Positions 1 through 10,424 of a DNA stretch of 64,000 bases are shown in pieces. Each line of letters opens with the position of its first letter. Position 1 is the stretch's first letter. Origin of the DNA: Cladopsammia gracilis (taxonomy: Eukaryota > Cnidaria > Anthozoa > Scleractinia > Dendrophylliidae); the NCBI GenBank assembly GCA_022457155.1, contig JAJGOT010000414.1, positions 186,001 through 250,000 of the forward strand, in the 5' to 3' direction. The notes beneath the pieces were generated by a model. That model saw only the letters and a program-made list of their open reading frames with translations. It was not told the origin of the DNA and made no database searches. Made by a program: the position numbers and the translations under genes.

Positions 1-56
1 GGAATTTCCCAAGCTATTACAACAGGCCTTATCCATGCATGATGACGTCACCAGCT

Positions 57-222
57 CAAAATTCACCGCCAAGCCTCGTTTGTACAAAATTCCTTGCAAA
101 CCTTTGACAAGTTTACGTTTTTTTGAGTGGGTATTTTTTTCAACTTTGCTCCTTTGATACTACATTGACGAGTTTGTCACAGGTTTACACTTCGAAAGCC
201 AGGCTTGGCGGTGAAATTAGCT
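57..222. repeat. Probable foldback element
   Basis: AAATTCACCGCCAAGCCT near 57-77 is the inverse of AGGCTTGGCGGTGAAATT near 200-219, and two weaker inner words (GACAAGTTTAC, GTTTGTCACAGG) also face each other. This is consistent with a short MITE left of the MYB coding exons; boundaries are approximate. Confidence 0.4.
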
Positions 223-748
223 AGTGTGACTTACAAACAAGCATAAGGGATATTCTGCAGGGGTGAAGCTAAGAAAACACTCAGCAGGCTCACTAACAAG
301 TTCAGCTGTTTTTTTTTTCTGGCTTGTGCACCTTCATAATCTCCCATTGAAGTCTTGTTTTTCGTTAAATTTCAACCGGTGATAAGTTCTCTTTCAGGTG
401 GTGAAATTAGCCGGTAGCCGGCTCTTAGCTACATCCCTGATTCCGAGACCAGGCTATTACGTATTGGGATGTTTTTTTGCAACGTGTCTCACAACTTATC
501 AAAGGCACTGAAAAAAAAATTTTCAAGTAGCTAGATTCAAGTCGCTGGGGCGCAGTGTAGTAGCTGAGGAAAATCGCCAGTCTCTGGCCCGCATTGACAG
601 CCCTTGATGGAGCAGACATCAATAATAGTTTTCTGACAGCAATAATTTATTTAGTAAATTATGATTTACTCACAAGTTCGTGTGACAAACATGTCCCCAA
701 CTAGGGGACTGGAATAATAGCAGTAAAGAATTCAGACAAGATAATTAC

Positions 749-3700
749 CACATGATATCTGACTTTCCTGTAGTGATCATAACCTGCACTTTCAACCTTT
801 CTTCTCATTGTTGAGTTCCAGTGGTTCTTGATGGAATTATCAGTTCTGCAAAACACAATGTTTTTGTTAATACCTGCAACGCTGTGCTCTAAGTAAAATC
901 ATAGGGCGCCCAAAGCAAGGTTTTAGCCAAAAGAGCATCTAGGCCGGCTAGATGTCCTATAGATGCCACCTTATTTGTGAAAAGTTGACCTAAGAGGTAT
1001 GCCTCCTGTATGAGACATGTATTTAGTAATAGTAATTGGACTGAGTGGAATACAATCCAGGGAGTAAACCGGCAAGTAATTTCAAATCAGCCGAGCGCAT
1101 AGCACAAGGACGATTTGAAATTACAAGCACGATTACCCAAAAGTGTACAACACAAAGTTCAATTGTTAATAAAATTGCAGCGATAACAAAATTTGAGATT
1201 AAAAGGTCTACATGCCAATGGACATTTTTGTACTCAAACGTCAAGAGTATTTGCTATCATTTGAAAGCAGGAGGAAAACAGCAAAAAAAAGAACCCATTT
1301 AGTGTACCTGATTAACCCCGGCACAACGTAAGTGTCCAATTATACAGCTATCCAATTACCAAAAATTGTAATTGGATAGCTGTAACTGGACACCCACGTG
1401 ACCGCGCAGCTATTGATACGATTATGGTTCTAATTTTTCAGTCTGTTGACGAAATACTATGGTGCGACACACATCCGAAAATGACTGTAACATACATGTA
1501 CATAGAAACATTTCTGAGTGATGGGTGTTGGACTCAGAACATGAGGTGATTAAAATATGACATCACATAACCCTCATCAGCATAAGTGGGAGAACAAGTC
1601 ATCACTGTCCAACACTCAGCAAGATATTTGCTTAACCCCTTCACTCCCAGAGCCAATATTATTATGAAGACATGAAAATGTGATTGACTTTTCAGTCTAT
1701 GGACAAAATCCTAAACCTCTTCAGCAGTACTTTTACATGCTACCATTTGTTTTTTAATATTTAACAAAAAGAAATTTGGATTTTTCTAATGCATTTGACA
1801 CTCTTGGAGGTTAATGCAGTGCTTGACCTTAACTTTTTGGCTTACTAGTCCTTGGGCTAGTAGGGTCTGAAATGCACTAGCCAACAGGCATCATTTGCTC
1901 AAATTTTACTAGCCCAAACCCATTTTTTACTAGTCCTGGACTACTGGACTACCGCTAAGGTCGAGCACTGTAATGGGTTAACTTGAACATGCTTTTCCTT
2001 TTCAAATAGAGCTGGAGTCTGTAGAAGTTCAACAAAACCCAAAATTTTAAAAGTTCTTTGTGCACATGTATCCTAGGTGATGAATAGCAAAGTTGCAAGC
2101 AGTAGATTTTTTTTACAGCATGGATTACAACATTATTATAGACAAGAAACAGACCTTCCTGGTAAGAGCTTGGCTATCTCAGCCCACTTATTCCCCATGT
2201 TAATATGAGCCTCATAAATTATCCTGTCTTCATCTTCTGTCCAGGCTGATTTCTTAATATGGGGATTTAAATGATTGTGCCATCTGGAAATAAAAATTCA
2301 CCTTTACTTGGTAATACAGTGGAATCTCAATAACTCAAACACAATACAATAAAAAAATGCAGCTAGCTACCTTTAACTTTTCACTAACCCAAAGTAAGGG
2401 TAGTTTTCTCTGGTTTCTATTGTTTACACAAGAACAAGGACTAGCTAGCATAACAACATTAACAGCTGTATGTCAAGATGAAAACAAGCTGAATGCAATA
2501 ATATTATAAGCACAAGAACAATTAAAAATATATAATACTCTTTTTTTGTGCTTGCACTAATGATTGCATTGCATTTATTTTCACTTGACAGGAATCATAC
2601 AATAATATTAAAGTGTACCTTTCTCTACACTGTTTACCAATCCGTCCTTTCAAGTGTTGAGCAATGAGCGACCACCGTTTTGGACCATACTTTCTTACCA
2701 GCTCAACAACTTTGTCATCCTCCTGCAAATCAATCAGAAAGTCGCAGATTCACATCTACTGTACACACAGTTCCCATATCACAGGGCAGCCAGAGTAACT
2801 GCTACATGTACTTCTCATGAATGGCCAGTGGTTTTTTCTCTCCACAAAAATATATCAATAACGATTTGTTCAGACACAAACAAGCAAAAACAAACAATAA
2901 AAACCGATGTTTCGGTGTCATCATGACGCCATTGTCAAGGTAACTTGTGAACGAAATGTAAATGGTAACAAGTATTTGAAGCAGTGTTGGCGCTAAAATT
3001 AACATAACAGAAAGTGCAAAAATAAAAATTATGTAAATACTTTTGCAGGAATGGAGTCCAATTGCACATTCAGAATGATAAACAACATTTTGTGCAATAA
3101 ACAGTCAAACTTATTTGTGCATTTCTTAACTACCAAGAAGGAAAAAAATATATAAATAAAATAAAGGAACAGAACCTATACAGTGTACATCTGAACCTGA
3201 TGCTCAAAGAGCAGAAAATATTATCCACCAACGCAACTCATCATTGCATTATCAACTGGATAGTAATGCTATCGACATTTCAAACAACCAGTGCTTGCCT
3301 TGGGTTGAGAGGGGCACAATGGTTTTGTACCTTGCTAAAAACACAGCAGAAGAACACATGCTAGTCTTTACCCTGAACATACGGATGCATATGTTGTGGT
3401 TCAACTTTATCCTTGGTTCAAATTTTATTTTCCTTTGTTTTTGGCTATGGTAATGTATGATAATGAGTTTTAAACAAAGGAAAATAAAATTTGAACCAAG
3501 GATAAAATTGAACCACAACACATATACAACACATACAATAATTATTGTACAACAGTCCTTCCAATAGCCGACAAAATGAACAAAATACATTATAATGTTA
3601 GTAAGCATATAACTTCACCGTATATGATCAGAACAAAGCTGGGGATCAATCAATCTTTTTTTTTTCCCTTATGCGGAAGAAGGTATTCAGCTCCACGTGC

Positions 3701-6700
3701 AGTGCTCAAATTGGCAAGAAAAGATTCAGGAGACTATGACCGCTCAGCAACTCAGTTTAAAATTTTATTCATTTCCTGCAACAAGCAATGTGTTGTGGGA
3801 ACATGGAAGAAGGCTTTTATAATTCCATTGGGAAGTAAATTCTGATCGGCTTCCCACGTTGTCTAAAAATCCCCAGCTGTGACCACAAGTTAATCGCTTC
3901 TCTGTTATGATCTTCTGGCACCACTTATATGTTTTTCTTCTAACCTCTTTTGTCCAAGGTCCTTTCACAAGCTCTGGATTAAGCACTTTTTGCCATCGGT
4001 GAAGACACTGCACATCAGTACGATCAGCAAAGTGACTTGCCACTTCCTTCCAGTTGTCTGTTCCAATGTCATCTGCCAGTTCCTTCAACTTTTCATCCTG
4101 CAACAAACAATTCATTCACATTTTCATTTAAGCAGACACCTTGCTGGGCTGTCCTTGGGCCCAAACTCAGTTTTTGCACATAGCTTAACTTGCAGGCACC
4201 CCATCACCTGCAAGCAAGTTTCTCGGGCTCAGGGGGTTGGGTAGGGGGAAGGGCAGAAGGATCGAGAGCTTGCATTGTTGAAAATGTCTGCAGAAAAAGC
4301 TGATTGCTGGAGATTTATTTTGGTGATGACGTTATTATTCTTTGTGCGTGTCTTGATCAAGATAAGACAACAAAGTGATTAAATTCTAATTTAGGTTCTT
4401 CTCATGAAGCTTGCAAGATAATTTCAAAATATCTGAAGTTTCCTTTGGAACTAAGACCCGAACAACGTCAACTAGTTGATGCTTTACTTCAAGGTAGTAA
4501 TGTCCTAAAAACTTGAACAAGAAGTAATAGCATGCACAGAAAGCGGTCCAATTCAAAGGTTGAAGTTGCCTAATTACTCGTGGCGAAGCACACGAGTTAT
4601 AAATCCGGCGTTGACTTTTCTTGTTTTTTTTTTCGTGTCACATTAGCGCATGCAAATTTATGCACGCATATTTAAGTCTATATCGACGACTATATGGCTT
4701 TCGGCCATGAAATACATACCGTAAAATCTCTCCGTGTGTTAACTCGAGAAGCAAGATAAAGAACTACTGCGTACAACTGCACACTTTCAAGACAATTCAA
4801 GGCGTTCATGGATGGATAGGACCGTTTGATATTGTGTTCGCTGCTTATTCCTGTGGGATTTTTGCTTTGGCAAGTTCTGTGTTTTATAGACTTAGCGATC
4901 GAGCTCCGGGTCGCGCTTAAGTATCAGCTACTGAATCTAGTGAATGCAGTGTAGTCTTACTTTTAAACCCGTGTATATGTGAAAGCATGATGAACAGGTT
5001 ATCGGCAAGGGTGTTTAAATAAAATTCATTCTCTCACTCACTCACTCACTCGCTCCTTCCATCAGCTGTAAACTTAGTGAGCAAATGCTTTGTTACGAAC
5101 ACGTTTCGTAACAGGAATTCAACGTGAATCCAACGATAACAATAATTAATTTGATGTAAACGAATATAGACAACAATAAGCTTACAGATGTTTCGCATTT
5201 GGAGTTTTTATTGCAACATTAAAATCGATCTAAAAGGATTTTGCAACCTAAACACGTGTTCTGATGCGTATCTAGCTTAAAATAATAAAATTTAGTTTGT
5301 AAGTATTATGTGTTCTTGGACAGTGCAGTGATTGAGTTTGTGGCTTAGTCCCGGATGGCCCGAGTTCGAATCTCCATAAAGTCCTCTTTTTTTTTTTTCC
5401 TTTTTTTTTCTTTTTTCGAACCGGACATTATGAAAGCGATGTACTTTTTTTTTCGTTCGTCAAAAATCCTTGCGTTTAATTTCAAAAAAAATATTATATA
5501 TATCGAACTGTGTCAGTCTGAAAACATAAGCTTACATCAATATTGCATTACGCGTTATGCGTTAGCAGTTGGCTCTTAGGAGCCTTTGATTAGACATAAT
5601 TTTAAGCTTATGTTTCTCTGTAAAAGCACTCAAATCACTTGGGAATCAATGCTGCAATGAGTTAAAGGCGCCACGAGTTCAAGCTGTGTACAGCTTCTTG
5701 TTTATACAAGAATGGTGCTACGTCAAACAGCCATTGTTCACAATCGAGTTTGTTCATTTGTCATGTTATTTTGTTAACCATTAAACAACGGATTGAGCAT
5801 GTTCCAATAAGAAAGACCACAACCCATCTATTTTGAAGGCTCAAGAAGACTACACTCAGCTGAGGAGTCTGAACTCCATCATGCAGCATCTCGCGATTGG
5901 GGAACAATTCAAATTTTTTACGCTAAAAATATTGAATTGCTGCTACGGAAAAGGCGTCAATGGTATTTTTTAGTTTTAATTCACAAAAGTAAGTAGTTTA
6001 TATCAAAAATTCAACAGCCGAAGGTAGGATTAGACTGTTTATTGGATAAGGACTTTTCTCCTTCTTGCTCGCAGAGTCCGTCATCTTTGTTTAAGTCGTT
6101 GAAGGAGTGATTTTGTGACAGATGGGAGGAGCATAGGCCCTTTTATAGCGCACCTTCCTGTTTAAGCAACCACAATGACAACAGCAGTGAGAATGGCACA
6201 AAGCAATAGGTTTAATGAAAATAAAAAACAATGCTTCTGCACATGCATTTTACATTTTGGTACATTCTTTTGACGTTCCCTTCAAAACAGCAATGGTTGC
6301 TATAATTGAAGGGCCGAGAGCATAACCAGCCTATATGGAATTTTAGGCCTTTTTTTATTTTTTCTCGCTCAGCTTTGTCCATTTTTGGCATGTGAACTAC
6401 AAATTAGTCGCAAAACATTGTTCAGAATTTTTTCTGTTGTTTTTTTTCCCCGTCATTTTAAAGAAATTCCGTATGCAAAAAAAATAAAATAGAATAAATC
6501 AAAGGCTCCTATTGTAACGCAATATTGCGGTAAGCTTCTGTTTTCACACTGACATGGTTCGATATTTTTTAAAATTAAACGTAAGGATTTTTGACGAACG
6601 CACAAAAAAAAAAAGGAAATCACTTTCATAATGTCCGGAGCCGTCCGAGCACAAATCCCGGACCCAAACCACTAGACCACCGAGGAACACATGCTCAGTT

Positions 6701-9484
6701 CAGACTAAGTTTTATTATTTAAAGGTACATACGTGTCAAAACGCGTACCTCGATTTGAAAATCCTTTTAGATCGATTTTAATGTTGCATTAAAGACTCCA
6801 AATGTGAAACATCTTTTGGCCGGCCAGCAAGAACTCACTTCCAGCTGCCCAAAGCTGTATTTCAAGTGCCCGACCATGCACAGCGGACCCATCTGCCACT
6901 GTCGCAAAGCATGTCGGGAAATCCTACGACAAAACCGAAATGGAGTTCCTGCCCAAAAATTTTGCATGAGAGAAGAATGAGTGAAGTGAAGTAAAAGAAG
7001 AGCATTAAAAATTTGAAGCCTAAAATAAAATTAGCACCTAGAAGCTTTTAATAGTACTAGAATCTAACAAAGTGTGAAAACACAATAATGATGAACTAAA
7101 TAGCTAATGAACTTAACTTTAATATATTTTAAATAGTTCAACATGTGTGAGATTAAAAAAATTGACTTCAGTTTGCAATAAAACACAATAACCTTTATCT
7201 CTCATGTGCTAATTAATTAGCGTAAAAGATGCCATCTTGTACAAAAACTGCATCCCTTGACATATTGAGAGTTACCTAGCTGCTTCATTTAAAAGCTATA
7301 TGCAACATTCAACTTTAAACAGCAGGGCACTGATCACTCTAAATAACTGCGCAATCAAAATGGACGCCGCTACAACACACAGCGGTTATTTAAACTGGCA
7401 TAAAAAAGGGAAATATTGGCATACATACGCAAAATAGCCGCTCCGGCTGGCATAGCTGAGAAGCTCTACAACATACCACCTTTGAAAATTTGTCTTATTC
7501 AAGACCACAAACTTAACTTCAAAGTGATCTAAAGATATTTTAACTCTAGCTGCAAGCACGTAGAAATTTCTTTGCATAACACACCCTCGATTCAGCACGA
7601 TTGCGCTTGTGGCATAAAGCTCATTTGCTTTATTCCGTTTCATACACATAAATTTGCCTTCATTACGATTTGTGTACTTCTTTCATTTTCCCGATTTGGC
7701 CTTTTCTTCGAGAACGAATAATCCTAGATTTAAAAAAAGCAGAATTCAGTTGAGAGAATTCAGAAATTGCGACGGAATGGTCAAAAAGTGTTCTTGGAGG
7801 CAAGCAAAGAGTAAACGAGCCCATATTTTATGCAGTAATACGATCCTTTTCAACGGACATTCGAGATTTAAAATGAAGCTCCCAACACGCTTGGATACAC
7901 AAAAGCCGAAGCTTTGTTCAAAAGTTTGACTGATAAGAACGCGTCAAACGCGCCTTTATCATGCCTAAAACGCTTAACAAACCGGTAAGCGCTGCATTAG
8001 CTTCTTGACAAAGCCAAATACGAAGAAATTTGAGCAAAAACAATCGTCGCCAAAACAAACTGTTATGAATGAATTATAACAACGTTGGTCAATTCGTGCA
8101 TGAAGAACCCCTGACAACTTCCATTCAGGGGCGCCACGACGCGAGAACGCAATTATTTCTACGCAACAACTTTCTCACTAAATTCAAGGTTTTCGGAGTT
8201 AACATAAGATACATAAGCTTACTTGAAACACAGGAATTCCGGAAACAGGGGAATATCTACATGTACACGCCGATGGCAAATACGTATACAAACCTCTTCT
8301 TTCGTCCATCGTCCCTTATTGACTTTCTTCTTTCGCCGATGAGTTCTCTGCGACGGTTCTTCCTCCACAGGAACACTATAACCCCTGTATTACCAGAAAC
8401 GGGACACAATAAGCGACATAAATCAAGAAATAACAACCTCCTTCGCATAAACGTCTTCCGATTGCACGCATATATACAAAATGACCCCTGATCGGGGGTA
8501 TCGCAATTTGCGCACCGCAAAAAAAAATATCCAATACACGCAAGGATTTCTTTCGGTTCTTTACGTACCGTGCGACTGATTCTGCTGCCTTAAGAAGAAG
8601 CAACATTCTTGCATAAGGAGCTTTTAGGCATTCTACGAAACTCTCGACCAGGATTTGCCAAATTTAGCTCCGAAAGACGAGCCGCTGTGAACAAGGCTCA
8701 GACGCTATGAAAGACGCACAGCGAATCAAAAAGAATATGCACGTGTTACAGCACGCGTAAAGCCCGGATGTTCACTTCAAGACGTAAAATAAAAAACTTA
8801 ATTTTCACCTTTCCACGTAATTTCAACGCGAAAGTGTGAAAATTTAACTAACTGGTTCTTAAGTGAACAAAAAATGAAGGAATAACGGCTCACAATGCTT
8901 AACTACATCTTCGCAAAAATCCCTATAGGGAGAGCACATTCGAAGCGAGGCCACATCGATCGCGCAAGCAAATCGATCGGGCTTTCGTACTTCGTTAAAT
9001 TAGTATAATTTATGATTTTATTCTTGTTTGCAAAAACATCAAAATCATAGCTCAAAAGTAGTGATTATTTACAAAAAGCTTATGGAAATGGCACTAGAAG
9101 GTAATTTCTGCCGCATTTAGTGGAAATCGAGTACTACGGTCGTGATTGTTCAAGAGATCGGAAAAGCCTCGGGTAAACACTGAGATCGGACACATCAAAG
9201 ATTGCAAATCGGGTCTTCAAATCGTTTAACGTACATTTGCGACCAGAAATGCAGTACAGCAACAGACTGACGAGAAACTTAGAAGTTTGATTTAGTTTGG
9301 AGGCAAATAAATGCTTGCCTTTGTATTCCAATCTCGACTTTTCTTTACCATTGAAAAATGGCGCGGAAACTGCAACGTGATTGATCGCAAGTGTTTTGAT
9401 CTTAACAGACTAATAAAGCGAAGCTTGTTATCACATATCAAGAAAAATAACATAACCTTACCGAAAGAAGTAGGCATCAGCCAT
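749..9484 (-). CDS. MYB-like: MYB-family (R1R2R3) transcription factor, 5' part
   Basis: Sequence-specific nuclear DNA-binding factor of the animal c-/A-/B-Myb family; the 3' exons lie outside the window. Exons read on the minus strand: 9484-9462 (M-A-D-A-Y-F-F), 8384-8294 (basic linker ending KGRWTKEE), 4097-3945 (R1), 2722-2619 (R2), 2283-2155 (R2 end and R3), 845-about 749 (R3 end). All junctions are GT/AG and all phases agree. R1, R2 and R3 each keep three tryptophans ([55 protein letters not shown]), and R2 keeps the conserved cysteine of GKQCRER. Three repeats exclude plant-type R2R3 or SANT-only proteins. The start is chosen because the 23-nt first exon ends at CG|GTAAGG and joins in phase to the next exon. 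The first exon and the last donor are the least certain parts; R1-R3 is secure. Which vertebrate paralogue is closest cannot be told from this N-terminal part. Confidence 0.9.
1031..1176. repeat. MITE family with TAATTGAACT ends, copy 1
   Basis: Begins GTAATTGGACTGAGTGGAAT and ends with the inverse-like GTACAACACAAAGTTCAATTG, with an internal facing pair around AATTTCAAATC. The same layout recurs at 26034-26156. It lies between MYB exons 5 and 6. Confidence 0.5.
1332..1393. repeat. Short perfect-stem hairpin
   Basis: Arms 1332-1359 and 1368-1393 pair almost completely (GTGTCCA...CAGCTATCCAATTAC and its inverse) around an 8-nt loop. It is probably a deletion derivative of a foldback MITE. It lies in the MYB intron. 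Confidence 0.6.
1632..1981. mobile_element. TTAA-flanked MITE (piggyBac-like ends), copy 1, interrupted
   Basis: TTAA at 1632-1635 is followed by CCCCTTCACTCCCAGAG; the other end is GGGTTAA with TTAA at 1978-1981. The CACTCTTGGAGG word near the right end is the inverse of the left end. The right part is split by the CAGTGC element at 1817-1970. Relatives lie at 24244-24454 and 59897-60083. Confidence 0.6.
1817..1970. mobile_element. CAGTGC-ended MITE, copy 1, nested
   Basis: Ends CAGTGCTTGACCTTA and TAAGGTCGAGCACTG are inverted repeats. The flanks TAATG (1812-1816 and 1971-1975) are a 5-bp target-site duplication. It is inserted in the TTAA-flanked element around it. The interior contains repeated ACTAGTCC/GGGCTAGT words. 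Confidence 0.75.
3392..3520. mobile_element. Palindromic MITE, TTGTGGTTCAA family, copy 1
   Basis: Arms 3392-3440 and 3472-3520 are 49 bp with one mismatch, starting TGTTGTGGTTCAA, around a ~31 bp centre. It sits in the MYB intron between R1 and R2. Related palindromes lie at 15225-15360 and 16941-17088. Confidence 0.75.
5187..6815. mobile_element. Inverted pair of tRNA-like repeat units
   Basis: The segment 5187-5585 reappears inverted at about 6485-6815. Shared blocks include GATGTTTCNCATTTGGAG, ACATTAAAATCGATCTAAAA, GACATTATGAAAG, TTCGTCAAAAATCCTT and GGAGCCTTTGATT. Each copy holds a tRNA-like stretch: GAGTTCGAATCTCC (B box) near 5362, and on the minus strand TGGTCTAGTGGTTTGG (A box) near 6672. 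It is either two opposing tRNA-derived SINEs or one element with very long inverted ends. The ~900 bp centre shows no gene. Confidence 0.6.
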
Positions 9485-10424
9485 CCTCGAGGAAATCCGA
9501 AGAAATCCTGAGCCAAAAACCCAGAAAGAATCCTGCAATTCGCAGGCCTTCTTTATTGTTGTAAACCGAGATGCGGTTTGAGTGATTCACGCTTCAAATA
9601 GACCGCCACGACGGCTCTCCTCTGATTGGATAAAACTGACAGCTTGCTTTGTCGTGATTGGTCGAGGCAAGTTCAAATGTACGTCAATTCCTTTGGGGCT
9701 TCTCATCTCCGAATATTTGTAACATTGGAGTGCGGAATGTTTTCGCCCCTTCTTTGAACCTTTTGCAGCAAAAATGGCTTTATTTTGCCATTTTTTCCGC
9801 TTAAAATTTACTAAAATTTAAAACAATGCTTGGTGAAAGGTTATTAGTCCTACAACCTTCCCGTGCTCGTCAAAATCCATCGCAGTTGTTGTACAAAAAT
9901 AAGGAAATATTGCGCGCTATTAAAAAAAATTGATTTCATTGAACACGAACACGTGCTGTATTTCACCAAAAAGACGAACTTTATTTTCTTTTAAGATAAT
10001 AAGCTAACATCGTCATGTCTCAGACTCTCCCGATTAATGTCAATTTAAATAATAAAAGGAATTATATAATTTTACTTCGAATTTTAAAGCAGTAGCCACT
10101 TTTTGAAAATGTAACCAAAGCTTTCTCGCCCAAAAATGCATGTATAAGAAGACAAGTTATCGATTTAACGACAAAAATGCAAAAGGACGACGAGATGCGT
10201 GTAAAACTTGAACAAATTACATGTAAAGTTGGAAGGCGAGCAGTCGCGTATGCGCCATAATACAGAGAACCAGCGTTTCATCAACCAAAAAAATGCGCAC
10301 AACCTCTTTGCGCAATAATACATTTCTAGTTTCCAAGGAGGCAAACAGTGGCTTCTTTTTTCGCTATTTTATAATGTGATCTGCTCGCATTCTTTTGCGT
10401 CTTTAAACGGCTTGTTTTCGCACC
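9485..10424. promoter_or_regulatory. Divergent MYB/BBS2 intergenic segment
   Basis: The ~940 bp between the two start codons holds both 5' UTRs and promoters. A T-rich GGCGAAAA/TTTTCGCC word near 9738 resembles a weak E2F half-site. At 10328-10345, about 80 bp before the BBS2 ATG, GTTTCC and GGCAAAC form an imperfect inverted pair that resembles a degenerate RFX X-box, but the spacing is too long to claim it. No repeat element is obvious here, unlike the flanking introns. Confidence 0.5.
9593..9661 (-). promoter_or_regulatory. CCAAT-CCAAT-CHR promoter module of the MYB gene
   Basis: On the minus strand, reading toward the MYB start, CCAAT lies at 9661-9657, CCAAT at 9629-9625 and TTTGAA at 9598-9593, about 110 bp before the ATG. 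The centre-to-centre distances are 32 and about 31.5 bp. Two NF-Y CCAAT boxes ~32 bp apart followed by a CHR (TTTGAA) is the known layout of DREAM/MuvB-controlled G2/M promoters in animals. The motifs are seen; function in this animal is inference. Confidence 0.5.

Noticed and set aside
8069..8520. 140-codon plus frame and 87-codon minus frame over the MYB N-terminal exon
   Set aside because: Shadows: the coding frame here is the minus frame ending KGRWTKEE, spliced at 8384 and 8294.
9292..9516. Alternative MYB start at 9516
   Set aside because: Different reading frame; it does not join in phase to the exon at 8384, whereas the ATG at 9484 does.
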